From Ramlibacter sp. (GTDB lineage Bacteria > Pseudomonadota > Gammaproteobacteria > Burkholderiales > Burkholderiaceae_C): a stretch of DNA of 58,976 nt. Positions within the stretch are counted from its first letter, which is position 1, and each line of letters starts with the position of its first letter. The translations under genes and the position numbers were made by a program. The DNA is taken from NCBI GenBank assembly GCA_013815685.1, contig JACDFR010000020.1:1-58976 (forward strand), given 5' to 3'. Shown here in pieces: positions 24,891-36,066 of this stretch. The notes under the pieces are model-generated. The model was not told where the DNA came from. It saw nothing but the letters and a program-made list of their open reading frames with translations, and searched no databases.

Positions 24891-25511
24891 ATGATCATGT
24901 CGCCTCGCACTCGCAAGCTATTGCTCACCGCCCATGTCACGACGTCTGTCGGTTGGTGTGGCGCACTGGCTGTTTTCCTGGCCCATGCCCTCGTCGCAGT
25001 GATGAGTCGGGAGGAGCAGATCGTGCGCGCCATGTCCATCGCGATGGGTTTGACGGCTTGGCTGGTGATCATGCCGTTGAGTCTTGCCACGCTGGTCACC
25101 GGGCTGACCCAGGCGCTGGGCACTGCGTGGGGGTTGCTGCGCCACTACTGGGTGCTTTTCAAGCTCCTGCTGACGGCGGTGGCCACGGTTGTATTGCTGC
25201 TGAAACTGGGGCCAATCAGCATGTTGGCCGAGGCCGCTGGCAAGGCAACGTTTTCGAGCTCGGACCTCGTCGGGCTTCGTACCTCCCTCGCACTGCACGC
25301 GGCGGCGGGCCTGGTCGTTTTGCTGGCAGCGGTTGTGCTGGCGATCTACAAACCGGCGGGACTCGTTCGAAAAGGACCGCTCGCCTCCGGCGCCATCCTC
25401 GTCTTGCCGCTGTGGGTCAAGTTCTTTGGAACAGTCATCGCCGTCCTGATACTGCTGGTTGGGATCATGATGTTTTTTGGTGGCCATGGGCCGGGTGCCC
25501 ATGCGTCGTAG
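24891..25511 (+). CDS. inner-membrane protein, DUF2269-like
   Basis: A 206-residue membrane protein. The ATG at 24891 has AAGGGG about 7 bp upstream; an ATG two codons later is possible. Hydrophobic segments lie at about 8-31 (LLLTAHVTTSVGWCGALAVF), 45-75, 85-103, 130-152 and 165-190, giving about five membrane spans. It ends in a Gly/His-rich tail (FFGGHGPGAHAS). It resembles DUF2269-type integral membrane proteins of unknown function. No operon partner is visible. Confidence 0.65.
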   Translation: MIMSPRTRKLLLTAHVTTSVGWCGALAVFLAHALVAVMSREEQIVRAMSIAMGLTAWLVIMPLSLATLVTGLTQALGTAWGLLRHYWVLFKLLLTAVATVVLLLKLGPISMLAEAAGKATFSSSDLVGLRTSLALHAAAGLVVLLAAVVLAIYKPAGLVRKGPLASGAILVLPLWVKFFGTVIAVLILLVGIMMFFGGHGPGAHAS

Positions 25512-25576
25512 TCGGGTTCCGAGTGAGCGAACTGCCCCGTCGAGCAGGAACTCAGAAAAAGAGACTTGACTTCACG

Positions 25577-25692
25577 TTTAGTTACCAAACCATTGATTTC
25601 AATGTTGTTTTTTCGTTAACTAAGTCGCCGTGCCGTCTTGCCTTTTTGTCACAGTCCCTATAAGTTGCAAGTCTGAGCAAACAAATTTGTTT
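25577..25692. promoter_or_regulatory. AT-rich region with three inverted repeats
   Basis: A perfect CATTGA-TT-TCAATG dyad (25591-25604) lies inside a wider TTAGTTA/TAACTAA pair (25578-25584 and 25617-25623). A perfect 14-bp palindrome, AAACAAATTTGTTT, follows at 25679-25692, just before the ribosome site of the gene at 25711. The composition is far more AT-rich than its surroundings. Protein binding or an mRNA structure is inferred. Confidence 0.5.
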
Positions 25693-25710
25693 TGTGAGGT
25701 TCAAAACTGC

Positions 25711-26055
25711 ATGCGCTGGCTAAAACCTAATCTCCGAAGCAGCATCTACGGCCTGTTGGGCAACCCGGTCGTGCCTTCCGCATCCATCCTGGAAAACGGA
25801 ATGGAAGACGTACGCGAATCGATGCTGGCCGCCTTGGGCGAATCCGGTCCGAAGCATTTTCCGCAGGTGACCCGCCGCATCCGTTACGCAAACGACATCC
25901 AGGCCCTGTGGTACCTACGCGGCGACCTGATGGCGGCGTTGGCGGCCATGCACGGCGAAATGGCCGCGCGCGAGAAGGTGTCCTGCGTCACAAGGCAATT
26001 CGATGGCCTGTTGCCCAATGGGCTGAATTCCCGTTTCAGCCCCCTGGTGAGCTGA
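25711..26055 (+). CDS. small conserved-looking hypothetical protein
   Basis: A 114-residue protein with no signal peptide or membrane segment. GAGG lies about 11 bp before the ATG. Recognisable stretches are LRSSIYGLLGNPVVPSASIL, GMEDVRESMLAALGE and RRIRYANDIQALWYLRGDLMAALA. It is mostly helical. I do not know a function. It is preceded by the palindrome-rich region and ends 20 bp from the convergent ldcA stop. Confidence 0.6.
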   Translation: MRWLKPNLRSSIYGLLGNPVVPSASILENGMEDVRESMLAALGESGPKHFPQVTRRIRYANDIQALWYLRGDLMAALAAMHGEMAAREKVSCVTRQFDGLLPNGLNSRFSPLVS

Positions 26056-26075
26056 ATGCCCGGCCGTCGCGTCGA

Positions 26076-28572
<2,497 letters not shown>

Positions 28573-28575
28573 TTT

Positions 28576-29202
28576 CTAACCCTCCCCTTTGCCCATGCCC
28601 AGCGTTTCCATCCAGCGCGCAAGCGCCCTCTCCTGCTCGTTGCCCTGCGCATAGCCCGCCATCAATGCTGCATGCGACTCCGGGCGGTGCTGGTTCAACT
28701 TGAGCTTGCACTGCAGCTCGACCACCTCGAGCTCGAACGCCACGATGCCCGCCAGCATCTTGTGCGCGAAGTCTTCGCCGAGGCCCCGCCATTGCTCTGC
28801 GTAGGGTGGCTCATGGTCCCCGATCAGTTTCTTCAGGAGGCTGTCTTTTACCGATGGATCATCCTGCAGCGTGCAGGAAACGGTGCAATGCACGGCCAGG
28901 TAGTTCCAGCTGGGCACGCGCGCGAGGTCGGGGTAGACGCTAGGCGACAGGTAGGCATGCGGGCCCATGAAGGCGACAACCGCCGTAGGCCGCGCCTGCA
29001 GGTAACGCCAGTGCGGGTTGGGCCGCGCGCAATGGCCAAGCAGTACGAACGTGCCGCCGCGATCTTCCAGATGCAGCGGCAGGTGCGTGATGAACGGCAG
29101 GCCTGAATCGTCGTTGGAGATCAGGCTGGCGAACGGGTGCTCGCGCATCAGCCGCGCAGCGTGTTCCCGATTAGCCGATTTGAACTGGGGAGGCTGGTAC
29201 AT
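28576..29202 (-). CDS. paiB: PaiB-family FMN-binding protein
   Basis: A 208-residue protein of the PaiB family, a split-barrel FMN-binding fold described as a negative transcriptional regulator of protease production in Bacillus. Signatures are MYQPPQFKSANREHAARLM at the start, PFASLISNDDSGLPFITHLPL, and the core VVAFMGPHAYLSPSVY with WNYLAVHC. KMLAGIVAFELEV follows near the end. It heads a leftward operon with the small membrane protein, tadA-dehalogenase and ldcA. Its role in a betaproteobacterium is unknown. Confidence 0.9.
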   Translation of the reverse strand: MYQPPQFKSANREHAARLMREHPFASLISNDDSGLPFITHLPLHLEDRGGTFVLLGHCARPNPHWRYLQARPTAVVAFMGPHAYLSPSVYPDLARVPSWNYLAVHCTVSCTLQDDPSVKDSLLKKLIGDHEPPYAEQWRGLGEDFAHKMLAGIVAFELEVVELQCKLKLNQHRPESHAALMAGYAQGNEQERALARWMETLGMGKGEG

Positions 29203-29284
29203 GGGTCCGATTGTGCCCGGCCGGCCCGCCGCCCGCTATCCTTCCCAGGTCCAATGCCCCGAGCGGCGGATAAACGTCGTGCCC

Positions 29285-31252
29285 TCAGACGGAAAGATTG
29301 CGAGCGCTGTCTGCCCGATGCAGCAGCGCGACACCGGTTTCGAGTCCGGCAGGCACCTTTGTTCCACCTGCAATGCCATCGCCGCCGAAAGCACCTGCCA
29401 GCCGCTCGTCTTCGCGTGCGGGCCGCAGCCGTTCGCGCAAGGACGCCAGCAATTGCGCCACGCACCGGTGCGCATCCTGCGTAAATCTGGAGTTCATCAA
29501 CGGCCGGGGCAAGGCATGCGTATAAAAATGCGGCCCTTCGACGGGGAAACCAATTGCCCACAGGTTTGCGTGTGGCTTGCCGCTGCCGCCGATGACCTGC
29601 ATGCCCTGGTTGATGTCAAGGCCGCCGGGATGGTAATTGCCATTCAGATGCGGTCGCACGATACCCCTGCGAACCATGTTCGTGGTGAGGGTCGAAGAAT
29701 CGGTTTCGGGAGAATACGGGTCCAGCCTTGCAATCACCAGCACATCCGCAACATGCATGACCTGCTCCTCGCCGAGTTGATTGACGATACAAAACTGGCC
29801 CCTGCCGCCATCGGTGACGACCTGATTGCCTGGACCGCCGGCGATATCGAGCACGCCGGCGTCCATCAGCGCGAGCAGTTCGGCATTCCGCCGCCTGGGG
29901 GGCCCGAAGGAAATCCGGTTGGTGGTGGCAACGAAGTCTTCCACATACACCTTGTGGGACGACGGTATCAGGCCGGCGAATTCGACCGCGGTACGCAAGG
30001 CCTCGCGCGTGTCGCGCAACACATCCGCCGCCGCCTTGACCGGGCTCGTCAAATTACCCTTATGCGCTTCGGCAAGATCGGCTTCCACCAGCCTGCGGAA
30101 GAAATTCCTGAAGTTTTCGAACGAGGGAAATGATTCCCCCTTGAGCGGGCTCAACAGCCTCGAAATGGCGTGGCGTTCTTCCGTAGTTGGCTGGAATGAT
30201 GCGACCTCCGGATCGCTCCCGGTCAGGACAGCGCGATAGGCGTATGCCATTTCCTTTTCGATCAACGGCAACACTTCCCCGACAAATTCGAGCTGATGGC
30301 TGCCGGTGCGCGCAACCGCCCTTGCCTGCAAAGCCTTGACGGCATCAACGGTAAAGAAGCGCGCCTGATGCCGGCCCGCTATTCCTTTCTGGTTGACCCC
30401 ACGTGCGGCAAACGGCAGGCAATTCCGCGAGAACAGCAAAATCTTCGGCTCGCGGCCAGTCGGCAGGTAGCGGAAACTGCCTTTGTCCTCGACAAACTGG
30501 CCTCCCCGCCCCGTCGTCAAGGCGGAAATGACGTCATATGCCGTCAGGCCCAGGCCCTGAAGCGCCACGGTGGCAGCTGCGGGAATCGTGCCGAGGCAAT
30601 GGATGGGATATGGACTGGAGTAAAAATGCAGGCTGGGATTTTTGGCGCCTGCCGACCGTGAAAATGCATCGAACGCAATGTCGCTTTCAGTCGGCGCGCG
30701 CGTGCCGTGGCCGGTCGTAATGAACACGTAATCGGCACGGTACTGGTAGCCGGTGTCGAGACAGACGGTGAATCCGGCATTTTTCAGCTCGATCAAATCC
30801 ACGACACGCCGCCTGTGGTGTTCGATGCGCACATTCTTCGGCAGGAACCGGACGATCCGGTCAAATGCCCAGGTCAGATATTCGCCCAGCATGTTGCGCG
30901 GCAGGTGATCATGATCGCTGATCTCGTCGCCGGCGCCATCTTTCACCGGGAAAAAGCGGTTGCCGAACCTGCGGTAACCGGCCAGGCGCGCCCACTGCGT
31001 CAGCGATATGCCTTCGTTGCCGGCGACGACGCTATCTTGCGCGAACAGGCTGACCTGCGACGCAACCGTGTTGGTGAGCAGATGGTCCGGCTGATGAGAG
31101 GGATGCGATCCCTGCCCGCACTCGCCCGGCTCGACGATATCTACCTTGATGTCGAGCGACATGGGGCTGGCATGCAGCAGCTCCACCATGCGCTCAAGGA
31201 TGCTCAGGCCACGCGGGCCCATTCCGATTATCGTAATGCGTGCGTGTTCCAT
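29285..31252 (-). CDS. FAD/NAD(P)-binding oxidoreductase of the kamA operon
   Basis: A 655-residue flavoprotein. The N-terminal dinucleotide fold is ITIIGMGPRGLSILERM (about 6-22). EPGECGQGSHP and the ITTGHGTRAP segment near 175-185 follow. A second nucleotide-binding motif, VALQGLGLTAYDVI, lies near 228-241. The layout matches the FAD-NAD(P)-binding family (PF13454), distantly related to amine N-hydroxylases, but the large size and C-terminal region are unlike ornithine monooxygenase. It starts 6 bp after the metallohydrolase gene with no clear ribosome site, so it is probably coupled. It is the last gene of the three-gene set. Oxidation of an amine or amino-acid product is an inference. Confidence 0.75.
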   Translation of the reverse strand: MEHARITIIGMGPRGLSILERMVELLHASPMSLDIKVDIVEPGECGQGSHPSHQPDHLLTNTVASQVSLFAQDSVVAGNEGISLTQWARLAGYRRFGNRFFPVKDGAGDEISDHDHLPRNMLGEYLTWAFDRIVRFLPKNVRIEHHRRRVVDLIELKNAGFTVCLDTGYQYRADYVFITTGHGTRAPTESDIAFDAFSRSAGAKNPSLHFYSSPYPIHCLGTIPAAATVALQGLGLTAYDVISALTTGRGGQFVEDKGSFRYLPTGREPKILLFSRNCLPFAARGVNQKGIAGRHQARFFTVDAVKALQARAVARTGSHQLEFVGEVLPLIEKEMAYAYRAVLTGSDPEVASFQPTTEERHAISRLLSPLKGESFPSFENFRNFFRRLVEADLAEAHKGNLTSPVKAAADVLRDTREALRTAVEFAGLIPSSHKVYVEDFVATTNRISFGPPRRRNAELLALMDAGVLDIAGGPGNQVVTDGGRGQFCIVNQLGEEQVMHVADVLVIARLDPYSPETDSSTLTTNMVRRGIVRPHLNGNYHPGGLDINQGMQVIGGSGKPHANLWAIGFPVEGPHFYTHALPRPLMNSRFTQDAHRCVAQLLASLRERLRPAREDERLAGAFGGDGIAGGTKVPAGLETGVALLHRADSARNLSV

Positions 31253-31258
31253 GGCGAT

Positions 31259-32113
31259 TTATTGAGTGGTTATGGCAAGACTCTGCAAAATGACATCCTG
31301 GATTTTTTCCTGGCCGGGAAACACCGGGTGGACATGAAGCAAGGCGATGTTGCTGTTGCAAGGCAGCCTGGGAAAGACTTCCAGCACTTTGGGATCGTGG
31401 CCCGGGATGATGTGGTACGGCCCATCGGCGAGCGATTCGATCCGGGCGTGTGCTTCCAGCATGCCTTCGACGTCGACCACGATCGGAAAAGGGCTGCGCT
31501 CGCGAATGTTTTTCCAGTAGTGCGCGGCATCGCTCGCCAGGACAATCCCGCCACGCGCAGTCGGCACCGTCACCACCTGCAGGCCCTTTGTATGCCCGCC
31601 GACCTGGTGCAAAAAAATGCCGTCCGCAAGCTTGCTGCTGCCCTTATGAAATACCAGCCGCCCCTCGTACAGGCAACGAATGGCATTGATCACATCCTTG
31701 ACTTCGAACGGCTTTCGCAGGGCCTCGTGGCCCATGCAGCGGCCGGTACAGTAAGCCATCTCGTCATCCTGGATATGAAACCGCGCATTCGGAAACGCCA
31801 TCAGGTTGCCGCAGTGGTCGTAATGCATGTGGGTAATGACGACGTCGCTCACCGCATTCGGATCGATGCCCACATCACGCAACATCTCGACGGGGCTTTG
31901 CAGGTAGGTACGCTGGCGCTTCTTGGCGGTTTCCGCATCAAAACCGGTATCGACCACGATCACCCGGCCATCCCCCTTGATCGCCCACATAAAGAAATCC
32001 AGCGGCATCAAGACATCGTCATGAAAATCGGAAAAGATAAAGTTCTCCGAGGCATGGCGGCTGGCATGCGTCGCATAGCGCAGCGCATACACCTCATAGA
32101 GAGTTTTACTCAT
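31259..32113 (-). CDS. metallo-beta-lactamase-fold lactonase-like hydrolase (AHL lactonase family)
   Basis: A 284-residue hydrolase. GAGGAG lies 6 bp before the ATG at 32113. The zinc motif THMHYDHCGN has the HxHxDH ligands at residues 95-100, followed by GGHTKGLQ, LASDAAHYW and IIPGHDP supplying the remaining ligands. This is the AiiA/AttM group of N-acyl homoserine lactonases, but such folds also open other lactones or hydrolyse amide rings. Its position between a radical SAM aminomutase gene and a flavoprotein gene favours a metabolic substrate over quorum quenching; that is inference. The gene lies 9 bp after the aminomutase stop. Confidence 0.82.
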   Translation of the reverse strand: MSKTLYEVYALRYATHASRHASENFIFSDFHDDVLMPLDFFMWAIKGDGRVIVVDTGFDAETAKKRQRTYLQSPVEMLRDVGIDPNAVSDVVITHMHYDHCGNLMAFPNARFHIQDDEMAYCTGRCMGHEALRKPFEVKDVINAIRCLYEGRLVFHKGSSKLADGIFLHQVGGHTKGLQVVTVPTARGGIVLASDAAHYWKNIRERSPFPIVVDVEGMLEAHARIESLADGPYHIIPGHDPKVLEVFPRLPCNSNIALLHVHPVFPGQEKIQDVILQSLAITTQ

Positions 32114-32122
32114 GACCGCTCC

Positions 32123-33523
32123 TCAAGACACGCCAAGATGCGAACCAGTTTGCGTTTCGCGCATGCGCTTCAAGGCGGTTAAAGGAATTCGGTGCTCGAA
32201 CGCTTCCTCCTCGCGTGGAGACGGGCTGCTTTCCTGAAAGAAGAACTTGTCCTCACCGAATGCCGGGACCAACTGATCGAACCAGGTCGCCTTGCTGTCA
32301 AACTTCGCGTAAAACGGCTTGCGTACCCAATCCGCGTTTCTCGCCTGGAGGAACTGCAAGGCGAAGACCTTTTCACCGCCCAGCGTCACGATGCCGTCGA
32401 TGACCACCTTGCCCGGATGAGCGCTCATGGAAGGGCCGCGTACCGTCCTCGCCAGGCCGGACACTTGTTTGTACGCCGCCTGGAACACCTCATACGCCTT
32501 GGCCAGCGGCAGCTCGAAGTAATGGCTCGGGCCGGTATCCCGCTCGACGAACATGTAATAAGGAATGGCGCCGAGCTTGACCCCGGTCGTCCACAGCTCG
32601 GCCCAGCCTGCCGGGTCTTCATTGATATGGCGTATCAATGGGGCCTGCATGCGCAACGTCGCACCGGTCGAGACAATCCTCCTTACGGCCTGTTGCGCGA
32701 TGCTGGTGCGCAATTCGGCCGGATGGTTGTAATGGCCCATGAGCGCAAGATTTTTACCTGACGCCACGACTTTTTCGAAAAGCCGCAGCACGTCATCCGC
32801 ATCCTTGTCGCTAACGAAACGATGCGGCCAGTAGGCGACGGATTTGGTGCCGATCCGGATGTTATAGATATGTGACAGCTCGGGCGCTAGCAGCGGCTCG
32901 ATATAGGCGGCCAACGCGCGCGTGTTCATTACCATGGGGTCACCGCCGGTAATGAGAATATCGGTGACATCCTTGTGCCGCTTGAGATACTCGACCAGCT
33001 CTGACGCATCCTTCGCATCAAACTTGAGCTCGTCCATGCCGACGAATTGCGGCCAGCGAAAACAGAAGGTGCAATAGGCATGGCAGGATTGCCCGGCCTT
33101 CGGGAAGAACAGCACAGTCTCGCGGTATTTGTGCTGCAACCCGCTTAAGGGTCGGCCGTCAAGGTAGGGCACGTTGTGAGTCATCTGCCCTGCGGGATGC
33201 GGATTCATGCGCATGCGGATCTCGCGCACCCTGTGCTCGATCTTCTGCTCGTCCTTGTCGCTCAACACCAGGTCCCGCAGCACCTCGTATTCATGAGGCT
33301 TCAACATGTCACGGTGCGGGAACGTGAGCCGGTAAATCGGATCGTCAGGAATGTTGTCCCAGTCGATCAACTCATCCATCACATAAGGATTGACGCGAAA
33401 TGGAAGCACCCGAGATACCACAGTCACTGATTCACGCTGCTCCTCTGTAAGCTTTTCCCATTGGGGCGATTCCCGTATGGTGTGACGTGTATAGGGCTTA
33501 AATTTCAAGTTATCTGTATTCAC
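32123..33523 (-). CDS. KamA-family radical SAM 2,3-aminomutase
   Basis: A 466-residue PLP and radical SAM enzyme that moves an amino group from carbon 2 to carbon 3 of an amino acid. The iron-sulfur motif is C147-x3-C151-x2-C154. TGGDPMVM lies near 192-199, and the PLP lysine is probably Lys372 in AHPGKVV. In Clostridium lysine aminomutase, Asp293 and Asp330 hold the side-chain amine. By-eye alignment puts Arg328 (VERDTG) and Ser365 (GPSMSAHP) at those places, so the substrate is probably not lysine. Translation starts at GTG 33523, with AAGG 7 bp upstream. It is the first gene of a tight operon with the lactonase-like and flavoprotein genes. Confidence 0.85.
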   Translation of the reverse strand: MNTDNLKFKPYTRHTIRESPQWEKLTEEQRESVTVVSRVLPFRVNPYVMDELIDWDNIPDDPIYRLTFPHRDMLKPHEYEVLRDLVLSDKDEQKIEHRVREIRMRMNPHPAGQMTHNVPYLDGRPLSGLQHKYRETVLFFPKAGQSCHAYCTFCFRWPQFVGMDELKFDAKDASELVEYLKRHKDVTDILITGGDPMVMNTRALAAYIEPLLAPELSHIYNIRIGTKSVAYWPHRFVSDKDADDVLRLFEKVVASGKNLALMGHYNHPAELRTSIAQQAVRRIVSTGATLRMQAPLIRHINEDPAGWAELWTTGVKLGAIPYYMFVERDTGPSHYFELPLAKAYEVFQAAYKQVSGLARTVRGPSMSAHPGKVVIDGIVTLGGEKVFALQFLQARNADWVRKPFYAKFDSKATWFDQLVPAFGEDKFFFQESSPSPREEEAFEHRIPLTALKRMRETQTGSHLGVS

Positions 33524-33983
33524 GATAGACCTTCATTTGAAGTGGATGCCGAGAACGACGGTTGAACTTCGATTGCCGATAAGGTGTAAGCGGACTCAAC
33601 TGCTCAGCTAGTCGAATTAGCTCGGCACTGGGATTAATTATTTGAATTGAATCACTTATCTCTACAATACGAATTACGCGGAATAATGAAGGCAACAAGA
33701 TCAGCCTTGGTCGGCCGACATAATTACTGCTGATAATTCTCTGCCGCGGGATTCTATAATAATTGACCGCGCATCGACAATTTATTATGGCTTGCACTCA
33801 ATTTCAACCGCTTATAAGCAAGTGTATATTTATAAATGGCGAAGCATATTGTTAAACTGCCCCATTGATATTGACGCCCCAATTACCCTGAATTAAACTT
33901 AATTTTCTGACCATAAAATCCGGACTGGAAATTTTGAGCAGAGATCAAAGGACTCGACTTTTATTTAATAGGCAGAAAACGAT
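33524..33983. other. 460-bp AT-rich divergent intergenic region
   Basis: The region lies between the divergent aminomutase and cupin genes and is much more AT-rich than the rest of the window. It must hold the promoters of both units. An open frame on the minus strand (33510-33797) overlaps the aminomutase start and looks spurious. The composition suggests foreign origin or a heavily regulated promoter region. Confidence 0.6.
33871..33899 (+). promoter_or_regulatory. sigma70-type promoter for the cupin gene
   Basis: A -35 TTGACG (33871-33876) and a -10 TAAACT (33894-33899) are 17 bp apart, matching consensus at 5 of 6 and 4 of 6 positions. The start would fall near 33906, about 78 bp before the cupin ATG. 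Confidence 0.45.
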
Positions 33984-34394
33984 ATGCAAGACGTCACATT
34001 GGAGCGGGAAGCGTCGACAGCGATGACCGCAACGGCCGGCACAACTTATGTCCAGGGGGGTATCAAGCGGACGGTATTGCAGAAGACCAATTTTCCAGAT
34101 GGTTTCACCGTCAACTTCAACCTCATTGAAGTCCCGAATGGCACCAGCGCGTCGCCGCACACCCATCCCGGCCTCGAGGTCACCTACGTTCTCGACGGCG
34201 AGTTCGACTTGGTCACTGAGGGCAAGCCCGATAAACGCTTCAAGCCCGGCATGTCCTATATGGTCGCGGACACCGACGTGCACTACGCCAGGGTCATTGG
34301 CGATAAGCCGATGAAACTGCTCTGTGTCTTCATCCACGAAAAGAGCAAGCCTGTAGCCACGGTGGTGGGAAGTCCTGAAGCACGGACCCTGTAA
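33984..34394 (+). CDS. cupin-domain protein
   Basis: A 136-residue single-domain cupin. The metal-binding motif 1 is visible as SPHTHPGLEVTYVLDGEFDL (His, His, Glu) at about residues 57-76, and motif 2 as PGMSYMVADTDVHYARV near 92-108. The ATG at 33984 has AGG upstream; an in-frame ATG at 34024 is an alternative. Such cupins act as small dioxygenases, isomerases or sensors. It diverges from the aminomutase operon and shares its AT-rich promoter region, so it may belong to the same function. Confidence 0.8.
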   Translation: MQDVTLEREASTAMTATAGTTYVQGGIKRTVLQKTNFPDGFTVNFNLIEVPNGTSASPHTHPGLEVTYVLDGEFDLVTEGKPDKRFKPGMSYMVADTDVHYARVIGDKPMKLLCVFIHEKSKPVATVVGSPEARTL

Positions 34395-34866
34395 CGCGAA
34401 GAGTGAGTTACCGTCGAGGGAAAGGACGGCGGTGCGTTTGCTGCCGCCTATTGATGTTGCCCGCAGCGCAGGCGCCGGCGCGCTGGCTTGCGAGACCGCC
34501 GCATCGGCGCGCGCACCCTGCAGCGCAGGAAGGCCCAGCAAGACCTCATGGCGGATAGCCGGCCCCCCAGGCCGTATGCGCTAAACCCGCCCGCTATGCC
34601 TCGCGCAGCCGTTGGCTGCATGAATGAAGCGAAAACTACCTTGACGCGCGCCGCGACGACTGCGGCGTCATCGTTCTTTTTTTACTGACGACGCCGATAA
34701 GTGTTTGGTGCAAGACGCGCTCTTGCGGCCAGGTTTGTAAATCAAGCCGGAAGTCGACAGTGTTGCGATGAGAGGCATTCCGAAGGCGTCAACGTACGGC
34801 ATGCACGATCCGTACTTTAAGCGCTCAAAGTTGCTCACGTTCGCACAAAGCGGATTGAGCGTGATC
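34395..34866. other. 472-bp gap after the cupin gene
   Basis: No convincing gene is present. The only structured element is the terminator-like hairpin at 34649-34683. Short open frames on both strands show no recognisable features. Confidence 0.45.
34649..34683 (+). terminator. rho-independent terminator-like hairpin
   Basis: CGCCGC (34649-34654) pairs with GCGGCG (34662-34667) around a 7-nt loop. A run of seven T's at 34677-34683 follows after a short gap. It could end the cupin transcript, although it lies 255 bp past the stop codon. Confidence 0.4.
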
Positions 34867-36066
34867 TCAGTGGATTGGCGCCAGCGGTTTTTGCCGCGAT
34901 GAGAGCGCCGCGCCGATAAACAATGCGAATGCCGACACGATCAGGCCGCGCTCCAATCCGCCTGGCCCGTCAGCGACCCAGCCCACCATGGTCGGGCCGA
35001 CGATCTGGCCCAAGGCGAACGCCGCAGTGAATGCGCTGATGCCCGCGGACCATGACTCTTGCGGCAGGTTGTGCCGCACCAAGGCCGTGGTCGACGCCAC
35101 AACCGACAGGAACACCCCGCCGAAAACTATTCCGGAAATGAAAACGATGGGCACTGCGCTGGTCAATGCCGGCAAGATGGAGGCCACGGCCAACACACCG
35201 TTCAAAATCGCCAGCGACTCGCCGCCCTTGAAGCGATCCAGCATGCGCGCCCAGATGCGAGAGGACGCAACCACCGCCAAGCCGAGCAGCGTGTAGAACA
35301 GGGTGATCAACCCGGGGCGCATGCCCTGCTCCTTGAGCAAGGCGACTACGAAGGTCATGTAGCCGATGTAGCCGACGCCGAACATCAAATAGCCGCTCAA
35401 TCCGAAGGAAAAATCCTTTACCGCGAACCGCTGCTTTACACCTTGCCCTGGCAGTGCTTCGCCTATCGCCCTCGCCGGCAATGCCATGATCGCGGTCGCG
35501 AACAAACAAGCGATGCCGAGCGCCAGCCACGGCCATTGCCAAGCATGCGCAACGCCGTGTTCCTGCGCGGACGCAAGCGCTGCCGGCACCAGCAGGGCGG
35601 AAAGCGCGATGCCGAAACCCGTGCCGCCGTAATACAGGCCGATCAAGAAACCGGCGCGCTCACTGTGCATGGAACCCAGCCGCGCCGCCAGCACACCGCC
35701 GGTGATGAAAATGAATGCGCTGGCCACGCCGGCGCACAGGCGCTGGAGGAACAAAGCTGCAGTATCGGTCACCATGCCTGACAGCAGCATGAATATGCCG
35801 GCCAAAACGGAGCCGACAATCAGCAAGCGCCATACGCCCAAGCGGCGCATCAACGCAGGCGTCACCAACGCGCCGAGAAAATAGCCGAGCGCATTGGCTG
35901 TGTTCATCGCGCCGGCCAGCAAATACGACCAGCCAAGATCATCGCGCATGGGCGGCAGCAATAATCCGTAAGAGAAACGCGTAGCGCCCAGCGCGACGGC
36001 GGCGGCGAGCGACAAAGCCAGCGCCGTTGCAACCGGATGGCGTGGAGAAAGACTCAGTGAAGTCAT
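34867..36066 (-). CDS. MFS transporter, YbfB/YjiJ family
   Basis: A 399-residue inner-membrane carrier with about 12 hydrophobic segments. Conserved pieces include ATRFSYGLLLPPMRDDLGWSY near the first loop, GYFLGALVTPALMRRLG and FGVGYIGYMTFVVALLKEQG at the start of the second half. This matches the YbfB/YjiJ group of major facilitator proteins, with unknown substrates. It is transcribed towards the cupin and aminomutase region, and export of a pathway product is conceivable but unproven. The start at 36066 is followed by a short polar leader (TSLSLSPRHPVATAL). Confidence 0.85.
   Translation of the reverse strand: MTSLSLSPRHPVATALALSLAAAVALGATRFSYGLLLPPMRDDLGWSYLLAGAMNTANALGYFLGALVTPALMRRLGVWRLLIVGSVLAGIFMLLSGMVTDTAALFLQRLCAGVASAFIFITGGVLAARLGSMHSERAGFLIGLYYGGTGFGIALSALLVPAALASAQEHGVAHAWQWPWLALGIACLFATAIMALPARAIGEALPGQGVKQRFAVKDFSFGLSGYLMFGVGYIGYMTFVVALLKEQGMRPGLITLFYTLLGLAVVASSRIWARMLDRFKGGESLAILNGVLAVASILPALTSAVPIVFISGIVFGGVFLSVVASTTALVRHNLPQESWSAGISAFTAAFALGQIVGPTMVGWVADGPGGLERGLIVSAFALFIGAALSSRQKPLAPIH

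Noticed and set aside
31259..32113. Assignment of the metallohydrolase as a quorum-quenching AHL lactonase
   Set aside because: The fold fits, but the operon context suggests a metabolic substrate, so the specific function is not claimed.
33510..33797. Minus-strand open frame of 95 codons before the aminomutase gene
   Set aside because: It overlaps the aminomutase start in another frame, lacks a recognisable domain and lies in an AT-rich promoter region. Probably chance.
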